Shown: positions 1-5,040 of the stretch, one piece after another
Layout: every line of letters begins with the position of its first letter
Numbering within the stretch: the stretch's first letter is position 1
NCBI GenBank assembly: GCA_964605095.1
Contig: CAZSBS010000316.1
Location: 1-5,040 of the forward strand
Direction of reading: 5' to 3'
Length of the DNA: 5,040 nt
Origin: JAUWQU01 sp964605095
Lineage (GTDB): Bacteria; Planctomycetota; Phycisphaerae; SM23-33
Made by a program: the position numbers and the translations under genes
Notes under the pieces: generated by a model
Seen by the model: the letters and a program-made list of their open reading frames with translations, nothing else
Databases searched by the model: none
Told to the model about the DNA's origin: nothing

Positions 1-957
1 ACCAGCCACATGGGACAGTTCCTCTTCACCGGTCCGGCCGCGGGCGAGCAGCTCGGCAAGATATGTACGCAGGATCCCGCCGCCGTTAAGGTCGGGCGGT
101 GCAAGTACGGCTTCCTGCTGAACGAACAAGGCGGCGTGCTGGACGACACGATCCTCATGCGCCTCGGCGAGGAGCGGTACCTGCTGGTCGTCAACGCCGG
201 AACGCTCGATGGCGACCTCGAGTGGATTCAGTCCCACATTGCAGGCGCCGCCGGCGTCGAGTTGGTCAACCGTTCGGCCGCGGGTTGGGGCAAGGTGGAC
301 CTCCAGGGTCCCCGCTCGGCCGAGGTGCTCGGACCAATGGTGGACATCGACCTTCACAAGCTCGGTTACTTCGGTGTAACCGAAGCTGCCTGCTGCGGGC
401 GGCGGCTGGTCCTCAGCCGGACCGGCTACACGGGCGAACTAGGCTACGAGATCATGGCCCCGGCAGCCGACCTGGTCTGCATGTTCGACCGCCTGCTGGA
501 ATCGGCCATAGTCCGCCCGGCGGGTCTGGGCGCGCGGGACTCGCTGCGGCTGGAGATGTGCTACCCGCTCTACGGCCACGAGCTTAACCCGCGGCGAACG
601 CCCATCGAGGCGGACCTCGGCGGCTTCGTCAAGCCGCAACGGGAGTTCATCGGCTCCGGGGTGCTGCGTGGGCAAATGGCGGCCGGCACAAAGCAGAAGC
701 TCGTCGCCTTCCGCAGCGATTCGCGCCGCCGGGCCAATCCCGAGAACCCGATCATCCGCGACGGGCGGTGCGTCGGCGCGGTCACCAGCGCGGCCTTTTC
801 GCCGAGCTTGAAAGTCTCAGTGGGAATGGGGTATGTTGACTCGGAGTTCTGCTGCCTGGGACAGGAGCTTGTCGTGAACACCGGTAAGGTCGAGCTGCCG
901 GTAGTTGTATGCGAGAAGCCCATGTACGCCGGCGGCACCTGCCGGGCGAGCGTGTGA
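1..957 (+). CDS. gcvT: Glycine cleavage system T protein (aminomethyltransferase), 5' end missing
   Basis: T protein takes the aminomethyl group from the lipoyl arm of H protein, releases ammonia and transfers the carbon to tetrahydrofolate, giving 5,10-methylene-THF in the cytoplasm. The frame is open from base 1 (T-S-H-M-G-Q-F), matching the family's D-x-SHMG segment, which lies about 50 residues into a complete protein. The ATG at 10 is therefore internal and the true start lies upstream of the window. About 318 residues are visible against roughly 360-370 for the family. Counting from that Met: GGVLDD at 41-46 contains the conserved catalytic aspartate of T proteins; SRTGYTGELGYEI is at 136-148; GLGARDSLRLEM at 172-183 is the folate-site signature; the C-terminal barrel has VTSAAFSPSL at 258-267. 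The stop is TGA at 955-957. It is the first gene of the gcvT-H-PA-PB-lpd cluster but is separated from gcvH by 261 bp. The related folate-binding family YgfZ lacks this full motif set, so GcvT is favoured strongly. Confidence 0.96.
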   Translation, partial: TSHMGQFLFTGPAAGEQLGKICTQDPAAVKVGRCKYGFLLNEQGGVLDDTILMRLGEERYLLVVNAGTLDGDLEWIQSHIAGAAGVELVNRSAAGWGKVDLQGPRSAEVLGPMVDIDLHKLGYFGVTEAACCGRRLVLSRTGYTGELGYEIMAPAADLVCMFDRLLESAIVRPAGLGARDSLRLEMCYPLYGHELNPRRTPIEADLGGFVKPQREFIGSGVLRGQMAAGTKQKLVAFRSDSRRRANPENPIIRDGRCVGAVTSAAFSPSLKVSVGMGYVDSEFCCLGQELVVNTGKVELPVVVCEKPMYAGGTCRASV

Positions 958-984
958 AACGAACAGAAGAAGGAAAAGAAGCAG

Positions 985-1017
985 GTTCACGCAGAGGTCG
1001 CAAAGAACGCAGAGAAG
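985..1017. repeat. Short 9-bp-period direct repeat (ACGCAGAG type)
   Basis: Three adjacent 9-base units are visible: ACGCAGAGG (989-997), TCGCAAAGA (998-1006) and ACGCAGAGA (1007-1015), flanked by GGTTC and AG. Units 1 and 3 differ at one base and unit 2 is more diverged. Words of this type are familiar in intergenic DNA of several environmental bacterial groups, but I cannot name the family formally. The word AACGCAGA (1006-1013) recurs in the palindrome at 4546-4617. Confidence 0.7.
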
Positions 1018-1019
1018 AA

Positions 1020-1185
1020 GCGGAGAAAAAAAGAAACGTCAGATGGGGATTACATGGATTTTAGGATTACATGGACAAAACAGCATGCATAAGCCATCCT
1101 GTTTTATATCTTCTTCTATCCATGTAATCTCATAATCCATGTAATCCCCGTCTAATGCCTCTGTTTCTTCTTATGCATCCTCCGC
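1020..1185. repeat. Large imperfect inverted repeat (GGATTACATGGA family)
   Basis: The core is two 35-base arms, 1041-1075 and 1119-1153, which are reverse complements apart from a few mismatches near their middle. Each arm holds two copies of a 12-base word: GGATTACATGGA at 1047-1058 and 1064-1075, and TCCATGTAATCY at 1119-1130 and 1136-1147. The palindrome continues inward as AAAACAG (1077-1083) with CTGTTTT (1099-1105). It continues outward as AAGAAAC (1031-1037) with GTTTCTT (1163-1169) and GCGGAG (1020-1025) with CTCCGC (1180-1185). In RNA it would fold as one long interrupted hairpin. It contains no transposase and no clear target-site duplication. It could be a MITE-like element, a processing or attenuation site in the gcv mRNA, or a repeat of unknown role. 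Confidence 0.85.
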
Positions 1186-1206
1186 GATGAATATCTTTCA
1201 GAGAGC

Positions 1207-1212
1207 AAGGAG
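1207..1212 (+). promoter_or_regulatory. Shine-Dalgarno site that fixes the gcvH start
   Basis: AAGGAG lies 6 bases before ATG 1219. A TTG codon immediately upstream and in frame at 1216 would leave only 3 bases of spacing, so ATG 1219 is the better start. Confidence 0.85.
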
Positions 1213-1218
1213 CGATTG

Positions 1219-1605
1219 ATGGTACCGAATGACTTGGCATACACCACGGAACACGAGTGGATCCGCATCGAAGGCAAGACGGGCACGGTCGGCATAACCG
1301 ACCACGCCCAACACGCCCTGGGCGACCTGACGTTCATCGAGCTTCCCGATGTTGGGCGGCAACTGTCGCGGGGTGACGAGGCCTGCGCGATCGAGTCGTC
1401 CAAGGCGGCCGCGAGCATATACGCGCCCGTCGGCGGCAAAGTTGTCGAGGTCAACGCCGCCCTTGAGGACGACCCCGGCCTGGTGAACTCCGACTGCTAC
1501 TGCAAGGGCTGGTTCTACAAGATCGAGCTTTCCGACCCGGCCGAGGCCGAGGCGCTGCTGAAGCCCGCCGGCTATGAGAAGCTGCTGGGCGAAGGGGAAC
1601 ACTGA
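1219..1605 (+). CDS. gcvH: Glycine cleavage system H protein (lipoyl carrier)
   Basis: H protein is the small cytoplasmic shuttle whose lipoyl-lysine arm carries the aminomethyl group from P to T and is then reoxidised by L. It has 128 residues, close to the usual 125-130. The N-terminus has the family pattern with EHEWI at 11-15. DHAQHALGDLTFIELPDVG at 28-46 is a close match to the conserved core. The lipoylation loop reads ESSKAA at 59-64, with Lys62 (codon 1402-1404) as the attachment residue. YAPVGGKVVEVN follows at 68-79 and the C-terminal part ends SDPAEAEALL...YEKLL. One oddity: the segment usually read as NSDPYGEGW is NSDCYCKGW here, giving a C-x-C pair. The start is ATG 1219, chosen by the AAGGAG at 1207-1212. 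The TGA stop shares its A with the ATG of gcvPA (TGATG), indicating translational coupling. Confidence 0.97.
   Translation: MVPNDLAYTTEHEWIRIEGKTGTVGITDHAQHALGDLTFIELPDVGRQLSRGDEACAIESSKAAASIYAPVGGKVVEVNAALEDDPGLVNSDCYCKGWFYKIELSDPAEAEALLKPAGYEKLLGEGEH
1592..1597 (+). promoter_or_regulatory. Shine-Dalgarno site for gcvPA inside the gcvH 3' end
   Basis: AAGGGG lies 7 bases before ATG 1605 and within the last codons of gcvH. It supports the start that overlaps the gcvH stop by one base. Confidence 0.7.
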
Positions 1606-2939
1606 TGCCTTTCATAGCAAACACGCCCGCCCAGCAGAAGCAGATGCTCGATGCCATCGGCGCCGGCAGCATCGACGACCTGTTCGCCGACATCCCGCCG
1701 GAACTGCTCTGCGGCGAACTTGACGTCCAGCCCGGCATGACCGAGCAGGAGGTTCGCCGCCGCATCAGCGCCCTGGCCGATAAGAACATCACCGGGCAGA
1801 CGAGCTTCCTCGGCGGGGGGTTCTACGATCACTTCATCCCGGCCGCTCTTGAGGCGATAGTCTCCCGAAGCGAGTTCTACACCGCATACACGCCGTACCA
1901 GCCGGAAGTCTCGCAGGGAACGCTCCAGGCGATATACGAGTTCCAGTCGGCCATCTGCCGCCTGACGGACATGGAAGTCGCCAACGCATCGCTCTACGAC
2001 GGCGGCACGGCCGTGTACGAGGCGATCATGATGGCCCTGCGAATCACGCGCCGCCGGCAGGTGATAGTCGACGACTCGGTCAACCCGATCTACCGCAAGA
2101 TGGTCCGGACGTATACGAACAACCTGGGGATCGACCTGGTCGAGACCGCCAGCCGGGATGGCCTGCCGGACCGCGAGGCGATCGCGTCGTGCCTCACTGA
2201 CGACACGGCCGCCGTAATCGTCCAGACTCCGAACTTTTTCGGCTGCATCGACGACGTTTCGGACATCGCCGAGATGGTCCACGCTCGCGGCGGGCTGCTG
2301 ATCGTCTCGGGCTACCCCATAGCGATGGCGCTGCTCAAGCCGCCCGGGCAGATGGGCGCGGACATCGTCGTTGGCGAGGGCCAGAGCCTCGGAATGCCCG
2401 TCTCCTTCGGCGGGCCTTACCTCGGATTCATGGCTACGCGAATGGCGCACGTGCGCAAGATGCCCGGTCGAATCACCGGCAGGACTATCGACGCCCTCGG
2501 GCGCGAGGGATTCGTGCTGACGCTCCAGGCCCGCGAACAGCACATCAAGCGCGAGAAGGCCACCAGCAACATCTGCTCCAACGAGGGCCTGTGCGCCCTG
2601 ACGGCCCTGGTGTACATGAGCCTCATGGGCAAGGAAGGCCTGCGCGAGGTCGCCCAGGTCTGCGCCGATCGTGGCGACTACGCTCGCCAGCGCCTGCTCG
2701 GCGTGCCTGGCGTCACCATGCAGTTCCCTCAACGGTGGTACTTCAACGAGTTCGTCATCAGCCTGCCCGTGGCTGCCGAAAAGGTCATCCGGAGCTTGTT
2801 TACCCGCGGCATCGCGGCCGGGTTCCCGATGGGGCGATACTGGCCTGAAATGAACAACTGCCTGCTCGTGGCGGTTACCGAAAAGCGAACCAAGGAAGAC
2901 ATCGACTTCCTCGCACACGCCCTGGAGGTGATCCTGTGA
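1605..2939 (+). CDS. gcvPA: Glycine dehydrogenase (decarboxylating) subunit 1, P-protein alpha half
   Basis: This is one half of the two-subunit P protein, which with GcvPB decarboxylates glycine on PLP and transfers the aminomethyl group to lipoyl-H. It has 444 residues, normal for GcvPA (about 440-450). The N-terminus (FIANT...MLDAIGAGSIDDLFADIP, within residues 3-31) is typical of the subunit. The strongly conserved block SRSEFYTAYTPYQPEVSQGT lies at 87-106 and NASLYDGGTAVYEA at 127-140. GADIVVGEGQSLGMPVSFGG lies at 251-270, and the block from PYLGF (271) through KMPGRITGRT (285-294) to REQHIKREKATSNIC (310-324) is nearly complete. As expected for this subunit, the PLP lysine is not here but in GcvPB. 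The start ATG overlaps the gcvH stop by one base behind AAGGGG. The TGA stop overlaps the GTG start of gcvPB by 4 bases. I see no frameshift or missing block. Confidence 0.97.
   Translation: MPFIANTPAQQKQMLDAIGAGSIDDLFADIPPELLCGELDVQPGMTEQEVRRRISALADKNITGQTSFLGGGFYDHFIPAALEAIVSRSEFYTAYTPYQPEVSQGTLQAIYEFQSAICRLTDMEVANASLYDGGTAVYEAIMMALRITRRRQVIVDDSVNPIYRKMVRTYTNNLGIDLVETASRDGLPDREAIASCLTDDTAAVIVQTPNFFGCIDDVSDIAEMVHARGGLLIVSGYPIAMALLKPPGQMGADIVVGEGQSLGMPVSFGGPYLGFMATRMAHVRKMPGRITGRTIDALGREGFVLTLQAREQHIKREKATSNICSNEGLCALTALVYMSLMGKEGLREVAQVCADRGDYARQRLLGVPGVTMQFPQRWYFNEFVISLPVAAEKVIRSLFTRGIAAGFPMGRYWPEMNNCLLVAVTEKRTKEDIDFLAHALEVIL
2924..2928 (+). promoter_or_regulatory. Shine-Dalgarno site that supports the GTG start of gcvPB
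   Basis: GGAGG, within GGAGGTG, lies 7 bases before GTG 2936 inside the end of gcvPA. It supports a non-ATG start that overlaps the gcvPA stop as GTGA. Confidence 0.85.
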
Positions 2940-4396
2940 AAACGATTTTTGACAAATCCGTTCCCGGCCGGCGTGCGGTGAGGATAGTTCCCTCGGGCAT
3001 CGATACGCCCATGCCGATCAAGGCATCGCTGTTGCGGAAAGAGCCACCCGCGCTGCCGGAACTCAGCGAACTGGACGTGGTCCGCCACTTCACCGCGCTG
3101 AGCCGCCAGAACTTCGGCGTGGACACGGGCTTCTACCCGCTCGGATCGTGCACGATGAAGTACAACCCCAAGGTTACCGAGCGAGTCTCGCACTACCCGG
3201 GCTTCGCGTACCTCCACCCGCTCGTGCCGCAGCTTCCCGGCGGGCAGATGATGGTCCAGGGCGCCCTTGCGGTGCTGCATGATATGGACCGCTTGCTCTC
3301 GGAGATATGCGGCATGTCGGCCTTCACGATGCAGCCGCTGGCTGGGGCGCACGGCGAGCTGACCGGCGTGATGATCATCGCCGCCTACCACCGGCAGCGA
3401 GGCAACAAGAAGACGACCATCCTGATCCCGGACAGCGGGCACGGCACGAACCCCGCCAGCGCGGCCATCGCGGGATACGAGGTCCGGACCATTCCGTCGG
3501 ACGCCAACGGCCTGACGGACATCGAGGCACTCAAGAAGGCCCTTGACGACAAGGTTGCCGGCCTGATGCTCACGTGCCCCAACACGCTGGGGCTGTTCGA
3601 CCCGAAGGTTCGCGAGATCGCCGACCTCATCCATAGCGTCGATGGGCTGATGTACTGCGACGGCGCCAACCTCAACGCCCTTCTTGGCCGGTGCAGGCCG
3701 GGGGACGTCGGCTTCGACGTCATGCACGTGAACCTGCACAAGACGTTCGCCACTCCCCACGGTGGCGGAGGGCCGGGGGCAGGGCCGGTCGGCGTGGTCG
3801 AAAAGCTCGTCGAGTTCCTGCCGACCTCCATTATCCGCGAGAGGCCTGACGGCTCGTACTATCTCGACTACGACCGCCCGCACTCCATCGGCTACATCGC
3901 GCCGTTCTACGGCAACTTCGGCATAATCCTGCGGGCGTACGCGTATCTGCTGCTTCTTGGCCGCGAGGGCCTGAGGCGGGTGTCCGGCAACGCGGTGCTC
4001 AACGCCAACTACATCCGCGCCAAGCTCAAGGGCCGCTACCACCTGCCGTACGATCGCATCTGCATGCACGAATGCGTCTTCTCCGCTTCGCGCCAGGCGG
4101 CAAACGGCGTGCGGGCGCTGACCGTCGCCAAGGCGCTGATTGACCGCGGCTACCATCCGCCGACAATCTACTTCCCGCTCATCGTGCCGGAAGCGATGAT
4201 GATCGAGCCGACAGAGACAGAGTCCAAGGAGACCATCGACGCCTTCATCGACGCCATGATCGCTATCGCGGACCTGGCGGAGACGAACCCCGCCTCGCTC
4301 CAGCAGTGCCCGACCACCACGCCGGTAAGCCGGCTCGACGACACCCTGGCGGCACGCAAGCCGGACCTGGTGTCACTGGCGGGTGATCGGGCCTGA
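2936..4396 (+). CDS. gcvPB: Glycine dehydrogenase (decarboxylating) subunit 2, PLP-binding P-protein beta half
   Basis: This is the PLP-carrying half of the split P protein. With GcvPA it binds glycine, releases CO2 and loads H protein. It has 486 residues, in the usual range for GcvPB (about 480-500). The N-terminus IFDKSVPGRRAV (4-15) is the family signature, so the GTG at 2936 gives a full-length protein; the next in-frame Met (residue 26) would remove it. FYPLGSCTMKYNPK lies at 66-79 and QPLAGAHGELTG at 133-144. PDSGHGTNPASAA lies at 165-177 and YCDGANLNAL at 240-249. The PLP site NLHKTFATPHGGGGPGAGPVGV is at 266-287, with Lys269 (codon 3740-3742) as the Schiff-base residue. YGNFGIILRAYAYL at 325-338, HECVFSAS at 378-385 and the C-terminal RLDDTLAARKP at 466-476 are also typical. 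The start overlaps gcvPA by 4 bases with a strong GGAGG, so the two subunits are probably made in step. Confidence 0.97.
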   Translation: MKTIFDKSVPGRRAVRIVPSGIDTPMPIKASLLRKEPPALPELSELDVVRHFTALSRQNFGVDTGFYPLGSCTMKYNPKVTERVSHYPGFAYLHPLVPQLPGGQMMVQGALAVLHDMDRLLSEICGMSAFTMQPLAGAHGELTGVMIIAAYHRQRGNKKTTILIPDSGHGTNPASAAIAGYEVRTIPSDANGLTDIEALKKALDDKVAGLMLTCPNTLGLFDPKVREIADLIHSVDGLMYCDGANLNALLGRCRPGDVGFDVMHVNLHKTFATPHGGGGPGAGPVGVVEKLVEFLPTSIIRERPDGSYYLDYDRPHSIGYIAPFYGNFGIILRAYAYLLLLGREGLRRVSGNAVLNANYIRAKLKGRYHLPYDRICMHECVFSASRQAANGVRALTVAKALIDRGYHPPTIYFPLIVPEAMMIEPTETESKETIDAFIDAMIAIADLAETNPASLQQCPTTTPVSRLDDTLAARKPDLVSLAGDRA

Positions 4397-4459
4397 AAAG
4401 AATAGAGGATGACTGCTGTCCAACATGCTCCTTCGGCTTACCCGGAACAACGAACAGCC

Positions 4460-4490
4460 GAGGACGAAGGACGAGAACGAGGACGAGGAC
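4460..4490. repeat. Degenerate GAGGAC hexamer tandem repeat
   Basis: Successive units read GAGGAC (4460-4465), GAAGGAC (4466-4472, one extra base), GAGAAC (4473-4478), GAGGAC (4479-4484) and GAGGAC (4485-4490). It is a microsatellite-like tract outside any gene, and slippage could change its copy number between strains. Confidence 0.75.
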
Positions 4491-4545
4491 GATGGCTGCC
4501 GCCAGGATCGAGCCCCGACACCTGATCCCGTCTTCTCAGAACAGG

Positions 4546-4617
4546 GCAATGATGAACGCAGATAAACACAGATGAAAGATCATATTCCTATCTGCGTTTA
4601 TCTGCGTTAATCATTGC
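4546..4617. repeat. Palindrome of AACGCAGATAAAC words, strong hairpin
   Basis: Arms 4546-4573 and 4590-4617 are reverse complements at 26 of 28 positions, around a 16-base loop (4574-4589). Within each arm a roughly 10-base word is repeated: ACGCAGATAA then ACACAGATGA on the left, and TCTGCGTTTA then TCTGCGTTAA on the right. A TTTTT run begins 7 bases after the right arm (4625-4629), so read-through RNA would form a long stem with a nearby U tract. This is suggestive of, but not typical for, an intrinsic terminator, because the stem is AT-rich and the U tract is displaced. Confidence 0.85.
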
Positions 4618-4631
4618 TTATCAGTTTTTGA

Positions 4632-4718
4632 GGCCCAGCGGGCCAACGGCGCATAGCCGGGGGTGACCGAAGGGAACCCCCGGAACCCGGCCCCTTACAA
4701 TGGAGCCCCGAAGGGGCG
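4632..4718. repeat. GC-rich multi-hairpin intergenic element upstream of lpd
   Basis: Three short stems occur in a row. They are GGCCC/GGGCC (4632-4636 with 4640-4644, loop AGC), CCGGGGGT/ACCCCCGG (4657-4664 with 4676-4683, 11-base loop) and GCCCC/GGGGC (4705-4709 with 4713-4717, loop GAA). The arrangement, and especially the GAGCCCCGAAGGGGCG hairpin, resembles a REP-like intergenic element I associate from general familiarity with Planctomycetota and similar phyla; no search was possible. The element ends 14 bases before ATG 4732. Confidence 0.7.
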
Positions 4719-4731
4719 ATGGAATTCCACG

Positions 4732-5040
4732 ATGGCTGGTGATGGATTATACGACTACGACATGGTGACCATCGGCGGCGGCCCCGGCGGCGGGTCAGCC
4801 GCTCGGCAAGTCTCCCGTCGCGGCGGGCGGGCCTGCATCGTCGAGGCGTCGCGGCTCGGCGGAGTCTGCCTCAACATCGGCTGCATACCGACCAAGGCAA
4901 TGCTCGCGGCGAGCGACCTGGCCTGGCGGATGCGTTCGGCCGGGAGGTTCGGCATCGCGCCTGTCGAGCCAAAGGTGGACGGCCCGGCCTTCATGCGCCG
5001 CGTCGCGGAGGTCGTGGCTGAGCTCGCCGGCCGATCGGAA
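4732..5040 (+). CDS. lpd: Dihydrolipoamide dehydrogenase (L protein), 3' end missing
   Basis: This FAD- and NAD-dependent enzyme reoxidises the dihydrolipoyl arm of GcvH after the T step; the same family also serves 2-oxoacid dehydrogenase complexes. Only the first 103 residues are visible (the family has about 450-480), and the frame is open to the window edge. YDMVTIGGGPGGGSAA at 9-24 is the FAD-binding Rossmann loop (GxGxxG). IVEASRLGGVCLNIGCIPTK at 36-55 holds the redox-active disulfide, Cys46 and Cys51 in the C-x4-C arrangement. ATG 4732 gives the usual short lead before the Rossmann motif. ATG 4762 would begin right at it, and GTG 4663 would lie inside the upstream hairpin element. The Shine-Dalgarno is weak: GGA at 4721-4723 has 8-base spacing, and AAGGGG at 4711-4716 is 15 bases away and partly in a hairpin. 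Mercuric reductase and related flavin disulfide reductases share these motifs, but the position behind gcvPB favours the L protein. Confidence 0.88.
   Translation, partial: MAGDGLYDYDMVTIGGGPGGGSAARQVSRRGGRACIVEASRLGGVCLNIGCIPTKAMLAASDLAWRMRSAGRFGIAPVEPKVDGPAFMRRVAEVVAELAGRSE

Larger units (their letters stand above)
958..1218. other. Repeat-filled non-coding gap between gcvT and gcvH
   Basis: This 261-bp gap has no convincing gene. It begins with a purine-rich tract (about 958-1038, many GAA/GAAG words on the + strand) that includes a 9-base-period repeat. A large imperfect palindrome (1020-1185) follows, then about 20 bases of leader ending in the gcvH ribosome binding site. Base composition is much more AT-rich than the flanking genes. 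I see no glycine riboswitch core (the GGAGAG and CTCTCAGG elements are missing) and no convincing -35/-10 pair, so an internal promoter for gcvH can be neither shown nor excluded. Confidence 0.7.
4397..4731. other. Repeat-filled non-coding gap between gcvPB and lpd
   Basis: No credible gene is seen in these 335 bp. In order it contains: a weak hairpin (TCGGCT 4433-4438 with AGCCGA 4456-4461, 17-base loop, no T tract); a GAGGAC hexamer run (4460-4490); about 55 bases with nothing recognised; a 28-base-arm palindrome (4546-4617); a TTTTT run at 4625-4629; and a GC-rich multi-hairpin element (4632-4718) that ends close to the lpd start. No clear promoter is visible for lpd, so lpd may be transcribed by read-through from gcvPB or from a promoter I cannot recognise. 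Confidence 0.7.

Noticed and set aside
905..1135. Small plus-strand open frame starting inside gcvT and reading into the gap.
   Set aside because: Its sequence is Arg/Lys-rich because it translates the purine-rich repeats and one arm of the palindrome; it has no ribosome binding site and no homology I recognise.
985..1153. CRISPR array or tRNA-like structure, suggested by the regular short repeats and hairpins.
   Set aside because: There are no 20-40 base repeats with unique spacers and no cloverleaf with an anticodon arm; the units are 9-12 bases and palindromic.
1101..1200. Internal promoter for gcvH in the AT-rich part of the gap (TATATC, TATCTT words).
   Set aside because: No correctly spaced -35 and -10 pair is visible, and AT-richness is accounted for by the palindrome.
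1572..2918. Long open frame on the minus strand (448 codons) opposite gcvPA.
   Set aside because: The translation is rich in Arg, Ala, Val, Asp and His with no recognisable motif, and it mirrors the G/C-biased third positions of gcvPA, whose conserved protein explains the DNA.
2729..4156. Long open frame on the minus strand (475 codons) opposite the gcvPA end and gcvPB.
   Set aside because: It is an antisense shadow of GC-rich coding DNA, without motifs or a plausible start context, and conflicts with well-conserved gcvPA and gcvPB.
4433..4461. Terminator directly after gcvPB (TCGGCT/AGCCGA hairpin).
   Set aside because: The stem has only 6 base pairs with a 17-base loop and no following T tract, too weak to call.
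4657..4725. Glycine riboswitch candidate upstream of lpd, because CCGAAGG-type words (4667-4673 and 4708-4714) resemble its core.
   Set aside because: The conserved GGAGAG and CTCTCAGG elements are absent and the words are explained by short GAA-loop hairpins of the repeat element. The expected place for such a switch would be upstream of gcvT, outside the window.

Overview
The window holds most of a glycine cleavage system (GCS) operon, all on the + strand, in the order gcvT (5' end missing) - gcvH - gcvPA - gcvPB - lpd (3' end missing). The genes encode the T protein (aminomethyltransferase), the H protein (lipoyl carrier), the two subunits of a split P protein (PLP-dependent glycine decarboxylase) and the L protein (dihydrolipoamide dehydrogenase). 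Together they oxidise glycine to CO2, NH3 and 5,10-methylene-tetrahydrofolate with reduction of NAD+. P decarboxylates glycine and loads the aminomethyl group on H, T passes the one-carbon unit to tetrahydrofolate, and L reoxidises the lipoyl arm of H. All the signature residues I could look for in the visible parts are present, so the system looks functional.

Layout: 1-957 is gcvT, already running at the window edge. 958-1218 is a non-coding gap full of repeats. 1219-1605 gcvH, 1605-2939 gcvPA and 2936-4396 gcvPB overlap by 1 and 4 bases and each has a good Shine-Dalgarno sequence, so they form one translationally coupled block. 4397-4731 is a second non-coding gap packed with several kinds of repeat. 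lpd starts at 4732 and runs off the end.

Organism: the coding DNA is visibly GC-rich with G/C-biased third positions, and the split P protein (gcvPA/gcvPB) excludes enterobacterial-type lineages that have a fused GcvP. From general familiarity, the AT-richer intergenic repeats (ACGCAGAG-type words, GGATTACATGGA palindromes, GAGGAC hexamers, GAGCCCCGAAGGGGCG hairpins) resemble those of Planctomycetota and related environmental bacteria. That is an inference from style, not a search result, and the phylum should be treated as a guess.

Nothing in the coding content suggests a new biological system. The part worth a second look is the intergenic DNA. Both loosened junctions of an otherwise tightly packed operon carry several distinct repeat families, including two long imperfect palindromes (166 and 72 bp) and a multi-hairpin GC-rich element that ends about 14 bases before the lpd start codon.
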